Source: Bifidobacterium saguinibicoloris (GTDB taxonomy: Bacteria > Actinomycetota > Actinomycetes > Actinomycetales > Bifidobacteriaceae). From it: a stretch of 64,000 bases of DNA. A program made the position numbers and the translations under genes. This document shows, one piece after another, positions 59,128 through 64,000 of the stretch (the stretch's first letter is position 1; the number at the start of each line of letters is the position of its first letter). The stretch lies in the NCBI RefSeq assembly GCF_019331725.1, contig NZ_JAHBBF010000002.1, forward strand, positions 62,001 through 126,000, read 5' to 3'. The notes beneath the pieces were generated by a model. The model was given only the letters and a program-made list of their open reading frames with translations. It searched no databases and was not told where the DNA came from.

Positions 59128-60726
59128 ATGACGAACGACGATTCCACACGGCAGCTCTTCGACATCGCGGACATCCCCACCGTCGCCCCCATGGCCTGCG
59201 GCGCCTCGCACACCGCGCACCACGCACGGCTCCGGAGCGACGACGCGAAAGCCGGCGCCACCACCGCGGACGCGGCGGCGGCCGCGCCCACGCAGCGCAC
59301 GGAGCCCCCGCGCACACGCACCGAACACGACTGCATCGGCGAGATGGAGGTGCCGGCGGACGTGTATTGGGGCATCCACACGCAGCGCGCCATCGGCAAC
59401 TTCCCGGTCTCCGGCATCACCGATTCACAGCATCCGGAACTCATCCGCGCCTACGCGACGGTCAAGCGGGCGTGTGCATCCGCGAACGAGGAGCTGGGGC
59501 TCATCGACCCGGACAAGGCGCGGTTCATCCGCGAGGCGTGCGTGGAAATCGAAGGCGGCAAGCTCGCCGACCAGTTCCCGGTGGACGTGATGCAGGGCGG
59601 CGCCGGCACCTCGTCGAACATGAACATGAACGAGGTGATCGCGAACCGCGCGCTCGAGCTCGCCGGGCATGAACGCGGCGACTACGCGTACATCCACCCG
59701 AACGACGACGTCAACGAATCGCAGTCCACGAACGACACGTATCCGGCCGCCTGCAAGCTGGCGCTCATCGACGCGCTGCACCCGTTGAGCGAATCCACGA
59801 AGGCGTTGGCGCAGGCGTTCCACGATCTGGCCGACAAGCACATCAACGACGTGACGATCGGCCGCACGCAGCTGCAGGACGCCGTGCCGATGACGTTCGG
59901 CCAGGAGTTCCACGCATTCGCCACGCTGCTCAAATCCGATCTGGCCGCCTTCGAACGGCTCGTGCCGCAGCTCGCCCAGCTCAACCTCGGCGCCACCGCC
60001 ATCGGCACCGGTATCTGCGCCGACCTCCGGTTCCGCAAGGCGGCGACCGCGCATCTGGCGCGCATCACCGGCCTGCCGATTACGGCGGCGCCCGATCCGG
60101 TGGCGGCGATGACCGACATGGGCGCGTACGTCTCGACCTCCGCGGCGCTGAAGAACCTCGCCGTGCATTTGAAGAAGGCGGCCGACGACCTGCGTCTGCT
60201 CAACTCCGGCCCGCGATGCGGCTTTAACGACCTCGACGTGCCGGCCCGTCAGGCCGGGTCGAGCATCATGCCCGCGAAGGTGAACCCGGTGATCCCGGAA
60301 TGCGTGAACCAATGCTGCTTCATGGTGTTCGGCATGGACGTGACCGTGAACTGGGCGGTGGCGGAAGGCCAGCTGCAGCTCAACGCGTTCGACCCGGTGA
60401 TGGTGCACGAGCTGCTCACCGGCATGGCGCTGCTCACCAACGCGATGGACGCGTTCCGCACGAACTGCGTGGAGGGCATCGTGGTGCACACCGAGGTGGG
60501 ACGCGCGCACGCCGAATCGACGCCGTCGATCTCGGCCGCGCTCAACCACTACATCGGCTACGAGCAGGGTTCGGCGATCGCCGCGGAGGCGGTGCGCTCC
60601 GGGCGCACGGTGCGCGAGGTGGCCGGCGAGATGACCGACCTGCCGGCGGACCAGCTGGACGAGATCCTCGACCCGGCGAAGCTGGCGCGCGGCTTGGGCC
60701 AGACCTGCCGCGAGCACATGGTGTGA
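59128..60726 (+). CDS. aspA: Aspartate ammonia-lyase
   Basis: A 532-residue member of the fumarase/aspartase superfamily that splits L-aspartate to fumarate and ammonia. GEMEVPADVYWGIHTQRAIG starts the core at about residue 72, QGGAGTSSNMNMNEVIANRA and TIGRTQLQDAVPMTFGQEFH follow, and the active-site loop is GSSIMPAKVNPVIPECVNQC. The aspartase form is favoured by the IGEMEVP start and the SIMPAKVNPVIPE loop. The first 65 residues are a low-complexity extension. ATGs at 59116, 59119 and 59128 are possible; AATGAT seven bases before 59128 fits the leaderless pattern. Confidence 0.88.
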   Translation: MTNDDSTRQLFDIADIPTVAPMACGASHTAHHARLRSDDAKAGATTADAAAAAPTQRTEPPRTRTEHDCIGEMEVPADVYWGIHTQRAIGNFPVSGITDSQHPELIRAYATVKRACASANEELGLIDPDKARFIREACVEIEGGKLADQFPVDVMQGGAGTSSNMNMNEVIANRALELAGHERGDYAYIHPNDDVNESQSTNDTYPAACKLALIDALHPLSESTKALAQAFHDLADKHINDVTIGRTQLQDAVPMTFGQEFHAFATLLKSDLAAFERLVPQLAQLNLGATAIGTGICADLRFRKAATAHLARITGLPITAAPDPVAAMTDMGAYVSTSAALKNLAVHLKKAADDLRLLNSGPRCGFNDLDVPARQAGSSIMPAKVNPVIPECVNQCCFMVFGMDVTVNWAVAEGQLQLNAFDPVMVHELLTGMALLTNAMDAFRTNCVEGIVVHTEVGRAHAESTPSISAALNHYIGYEQGSAIAAEAVRSGRTVREVAGEMTDLPADQLDEILDPAKLARGLGQTCREHMV

Positions 60727-60885
60727 GGTGTGAGCACACGGGTGCGCACAACGCCGCCCCGTCTTCCGGCCGGAGCCGTCCCCGCGGCGAAGCCGGCCCC
60801 GACCGGAAGACCTTCACCGCTTCTTCTCCGGAGATTTCCGGTAGATATGTACCGGACGCCCAGCCGCACGGTTATCGTGGACCGT

Positions 60886-61671
60886 ATGAACGATTTCCAG
60901 ACGACGATGCTTGACTGGCTCCGGGCGAACAGCGGCAAACTGATTCTGCTGATCATCGTGTTCGCCGCCGCGTGGGCGGCGGACCGCATCCTGCGGCGCG
61001 TGGTGCGCAAGGTCCTCGACAATTCACAGATTCCCAGCGCCTCAATCTTCGTGAACCTCATGCGCGTGGTGGTGTGGTGCGCGGCCGCCACGGTGGTGCT
61101 GCAACCGGTGTTCGGCATCAACCCCACCACGCTGGTCACCGCCCTCGGCATCGGCGGCGTCGCCCTGTCGCTGGGCCTGAAGGACACGATCGCGAACGTA
61201 ATCGGCGGGTTCGGGCTCATGCTCGGCAGGGTCATCCAGCCCGGCGACCTGGTGTCCATCCAGGGCGTCACCGGCACAGTGGTGGACATCACGTGGCGGC
61301 ATTCAATGATCGAGACCCGTGGCGGCGACCGCATGGTCATCCCGAATTCGATCCTCAACACGGCCTCGCTCACCCGACTCACGCCGGTGAACGAGAGCAT
61401 CGCCACGGTGCCGTTCACGGTGAAGGGCAGCTGCGACCCGGACGAGGTGAGCCGGGACATGATCCGGCGTGTCGAAGAGGGTGCCGCGGACGTGATGCGC
61501 CCGGAGAACCCGCCGCTGGTGAAGTTCACCGGATTCTCGCCGTACGGCGAGGAGGGGCAGATCCTGGTGTTCGTGCGGGACGGCATCCTGCTGTCCACCG
61601 CGCAGGACAAGGCGGCGCGGGCCATCGCCACCGCCGATTATCTCGTCAAGGACGGCGGCGCCTCGGAGTGA
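60886..61671 (+). CDS. MscS-family mechanosensitive ion channel
   Basis: A 261-residue small MscS homologue. Transmembrane segments lie at about 19-37, 60-80 and 85-110, the last being the pore helix (GIGGVALSLGLKDTIANVIG, then GFGLMLGRVIQPGDLVSIQG). The beta domain carries GVTGTVVDITWRHSMIETRG and GDRMVIPNSILNTASLTRL. Releases solutes on osmotic downshock. TATCGT lies seven bases before the ATG, a leaderless arrangement. Confidence 0.9.
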   Translation: MNDFQTTMLDWLRANSGKLILLIIVFAAAWAADRILRRVVRKVLDNSQIPSASIFVNLMRVVVWCAAATVVLQPVFGINPTTLVTALGIGGVALSLGLKDTIANVIGGFGLMLGRVIQPGDLVSIQGVTGTVVDITWRHSMIETRGGDRMVIPNSILNTASLTRLTPVNESIATVPFTVKGSCDPDEVSRDMIRRVEEGAADVMRPENPPLVKFTGFSPYGEEGQILVFVRDGILLSTAQDKAARAIATADYLVKDGGASE

Positions 61672-61767
61672 GCCGTCCGGCCCGTATCGGCTTATACGGC
61701 GAGAACCATTCAATCGGCATCGGCCGATACGACGCGGTCCGGGCGACGTCGTCCGGACCGGAAGCCG

Positions 61768-63039
61768 TCAGCCGAAGGTCAGGATGCCCATCTGCCACAG
61801 GCCGAGCACGATGGTGAGCACCGTGTAGACGATCATCGCCGGGTTGAGGAAGGCGATTCGTACGCCTTGCCAGCCCGGCAGCCGTTCCGGCGGATCATAG
61901 AATTCGATGGCGCGCCAGTTGCGCGCAAGCAGCACGACACCGCCCACGGCCACGGCCATCAGCACGAAGCTATACAGGAGAACACCGATTATGCCCGGAT
62001 TGGCCTGCGCCGCCGCCATCATCTCCTGTTCGGTCATCGTCCCCTCGGCGATCCGGGACGTCTGATCCCCGGCCAGGGACATCACCAGCGGCGCCACCAG
62101 AGCGCCGTTCGCGTTGAGGATCATGTGCATGGCCACCGAATACCGCAGCCGGCCGGTGCGCATGTACACGTACCCGAACACCAGTCCTATGCCGAACGCA
62201 TAGAAGAACTGGAACAGGTTCATGTGGAACAGTGCGAACGCGAACGCGGACAATGCGATGGACGTGCGCTCACCGTATCGCCGCGTGCGGTCGATGAGCT
62301 GCCTGCGGAACATCCATTCCTCGAAGAACGGCGCGATGAGCACCATGAACAGGGCGTTCACCCAGATGTCGCCGTTGGCGATGAGGTCGTTGATCCGGTT
62401 GGTGGCGGTGCCGCCGGAGATGATCTTCGACAATCCGCTGCCGATGAGATTGCCCGCCATCATGATGGGGAAGCAGACAGCGAGCATGGTGAGGAAGCGT
62501 CGCACGTCCAACGGGAACTGTCTGACCTTGAGGACGGGCACGCGCGCGAACACCAGCATGGACAACGGCATGGCCACACAGTAGAGCGGCACGCCGGAGA
62601 CCGCCAACGTCACCCAGACGGGCGCCCCATTAGGGAAATACGGGTCCAGCAGGCCGCCGATCACCATGCCGAGCCCCACCCATACCGCGATGACCACGCA
62701 CAGACCCACGCCGATGAGCACGAACCGGCGGTGCGCCTCGAAGAGCGAGGCACCGCCGGCGCGTCCGTCGCTTCCGCCGCCGGGATGACCGGGACGGCCG
62801 GGTTGCGGTCCCTGCGGCGGCTCCGGGGGTTGCCCCATCAGCCACAGTCCCGAATCGGATTGGTAGGTCTGCTCCTCCGGCACGTCGAACCGCGGCGGCA
62901 TCCGTCCGGGGTCCTGCGGCCGCCCCGTCTCCGGCTGCGGCGACTGCGGTCCTTCCGACTGCGGAGCCCCCGATTGCGGCTCATCCTGCGATTGCGGCCT
63001 GTCCTGCGGCCCCCATGGCTGCGGCGTCTGTCCACTCAT
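61768..63039 (-). CDS. CPBP-family intramembrane metalloprotease
   Basis: A 423-residue protein. The first 80 residues are Gln/Pro/Gly-rich (QTPQPWGPQDRPQSQDEPQS). Eight or so transmembrane segments follow. The protease motifs are EExxxR as FEEWMFRRQLIDRT, FxxxH as FALFHMNLFQ and the later HMILN in YSVAMHMILNANGALVAP, giving the Glu/His metal site of Rce1/CPBP enzymes. Substrate unknown; some CPBP proteins act in bacteriocin immunity. TAAGCT lies seven bases before the ATG. Confidence 0.88.
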   Translation of the reverse strand: MSGQTPQPWGPQDRPQSQDEPQSGAPQSEGPQSPQPETGRPQDPGRMPPRFDVPEEQTYQSDSGLWLMGQPPEPPQGPQPGRPGHPGGGSDGRAGGASLFEAHRRFVLIGVGLCVVIAVWVGLGMVIGGLLDPYFPNGAPVWVTLAVSGVPLYCVAMPLSMLVFARVPVLKVRQFPLDVRRFLTMLAVCFPIMMAGNLIGSGLSKIISGGTATNRINDLIANGDIWVNALFMVLIAPFFEEWMFRRQLIDRTRRYGERTSIALSAFAFALFHMNLFQFFYAFGIGLVFGYVYMRTGRLRYSVAMHMILNANGALVAPLVMSLAGDQTSRIAEGTMTEQEMMAAAQANPGIIGVLLYSFVLMAVAVGGVVLLARNWRAIEFYDPPERLPGWQGVRIAFLNPAMIVYTVLTIVLGLWQMGILTFG

Positions 63040-63046
63040 GACACCC

Positions 63047-63052
63047 AGCTTA
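63047..63052 (-). promoter_or_regulatory. -10 hexamer TAAGCT for leaderless CPBP mRNA
   Basis: Minus-strand TAAGCT, seven bases, then ATG at 63039. Confidence 0.45.
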
Positions 63053-63264
63053 CGGCATGCCGGCGGGCGGCCCGGCCGTCGGAAAGCAGGACCGTCGCAG
63101 CCTGCCCATCACGGCGGAACCGGCGAGACGACAAAGCCGTCGGACCGGAGCATGACCATCACTCTGATCCGACGGCAAGCCTGTCGGTTCCGGAAAACGA
63201 ACCGACCGCACAATCGGCCGACGAACGACGGCCGGGGAACCGGCCGAAGCCGAAGGCCGCGCCT

Positions 63265-64000
63265 TCAGCAGGCGAGCGCGGCGACGGCGCGAGGCGTGAC
63301 GACCACCTCGTCACCGGGGGCGAGCCCTTCGGGCAGCTCGTTGGCGGGCAGCTGCACGGTGACCTTGAGGCGTTCGCCCTTGTTCCAATGCACGAACTCG
63401 TCGCTGGAGACCACGCAGTCCACGCGGGCCACGGCGCCAAGGAAGTGGATGACCTCCACGCGGGCGCGCTCACCGGTCGCAGGCGCGCCGGCGGCACCGG
63501 CAGCGCCGGCACCGTCCACGCGCGCCAGCGCGATGTTCTCCGGGCGCACGAGCACCGCCACCGGATCACCCTTCTTGGAGCCGGGCAGCAGCGGCACGCG
63601 CTGGCCGAACACCACGGCCTCCTCGCCGTCGGAGACGCCGGGAAGACGGTTGGTGAGACCGATGAACGTGGCCACGTATTCGGTGGCGGGACGACGGTAG
63701 AGGTCCTGCGGGGCGGCGATCTGCTCGATGCGCCCGTGGTTCATGACGCCGACGCGGTCGGCCACGGCGAGCGCCTCCTCCTGGTCGTGGGTGACGAACA
63801 CGGTGGTGGTGCCGGTGTTGAGCTGGATGCGGCGGATCTCATCGCGCAGCTGCACGCGGACCTTCGCGTCGAGCGCGGACAGCGGCTCGTCGAGGAGCAG
63901 CACGCGCGGCTTGATGGCGAGGGCGCGGGCGAGGGCGACGCGCTGCTGCTGGCCGCCGGACATCTGCTGCGTGTACTTGCCGGCCTGGTCCTTGAGGCCG
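63265..64000 (-). CDS. ABC transporter ATPase, C-terminal part (PotA/FbpC/MalK type)
   Basis: The gene continues past the right end, so the Walker A half is missing. Visible are the signature [20 protein letters not shown], Walker [21 protein letters not shown], the switch His in [16 protein letters not shown], and a C-terminal TOBE-like regulatory domain ([35 protein letters not shown]). The pattern fits ATPases for spermidine, iron or thiamine importers; no partner gene is in view. Transcribed leftward, ending 225 bp from the CPBP gene. Confidence 0.9.
   Translation of the reverse strand, partial: GLKDQAGKYTQQMSGGQQQRVALARALAIKPRVLLLDEPLSALDAKVRVQLRDEIRRIQLNTGTTTVFVTHDQEEALAVADRVGVMNHGRIEQIAAPQDLYRRPATEYVATFIGLTNRLPGVSDGEEAVVFGQRVPLLPGSKKGDPVAVLVRPENIALARVDGAGAAGAAGAPATGERARVEVIHFLGAVARVDCVVSSDEFVHWNKGERLKVTVQLPANELPEGLAPGDEVVVTPRAVAALAC

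Overview
The window reads as chromosomal DNA of a high-GC actinobacterium, most likely a Bifidobacterium. The signs are the very high GC, the DUF3039 protein beside coaD, the ffh / rpsP / khpA / rimM / trmD block, tRNA genes without an encoded CCA, and many genes whose start codon lies 7-8 bases downstream of a TANNNT hexamer, as expected of leaderless actinobacterial transcripts. The assignment is from gene content alone.

Layout. 1-2.6 kb is housekeeping: a DivIVA/SepIVA-like protein, coaD, a DUF3039 protein and an aldo/keto reductase. 2.7-21.5 kb is an accessory island with two parts. The first part (2.7-12.0 kb) has two divergent four-gene units around a 254-bp intergenic region. Leftward: a coiled-coil protein, an OmpA-domain lipoprotein and two membrane proteins. 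Rightward: a small acidic protein, a papain-fold (Tox-PL) toxin, a 788-residue HerA/VirB4-like ATPase and a polytopic membrane protein. I read it as a candidate toxin-delivery or envelope-conflict machine. The second part (12.0-21.5 kb) has a SLOG-domain nucleotide sensor, a protein of unknown fold and a 763-residue protein with a possible RyR-like segment on one strand. On the other strand are a caspase-like protease, a YbjN-TPR protein, a DUF4062/winged-helix/DUF3825 protein and a FitA/VapC toxin-antitoxin pair. These families are typical of nucleotide-signal immune or suicide systems.

21.5-44 kb is mostly core: ABC-F ATPase, glutamine amidotransferase, cysS, a CDF-like transporter, ffh, an endonuclease/phosphatase-fold protein, rpsP, khpA, rimM, trmD, nitroreductase, rsmD, recG, rpmB, a divergent PfkB kinase, a UMF1 transporter, a VbhA antitoxin followed by what looks like a dead fic toxin, and an HTH membrane regulator. 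trmD carries an unusual Ser/Thr-rich insertion of about 155 residues made of a tandem duplication. 44.0-44.9 kb is a gene-free patch with several tandem repeats, a 33-bp perfect palindrome and a possible 335-bp MITE-like element. Its 16-bp terminal motif recurs, with one or two changes, inside the trmD insertion.

45-64 kb holds metabolic and envelope genes: VOC protein, hexapeptide acetyltransferase, lactonase-like propeller, HAD hydrolase, ketopantoate-reductase-like enzyme, LysE exporter, amino acid permease, glycosyltransferase, lipase-like hydrolase, three tRNAs, Mbeg1-like hydrolase, a TetR regulator with a clear double operator, aspartase, MscS channel, CPBP protease and a partial ABC ATPase. 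Short dyad repeats sit between these genes in arrays with periods of 50-52 or 60-61 bp.
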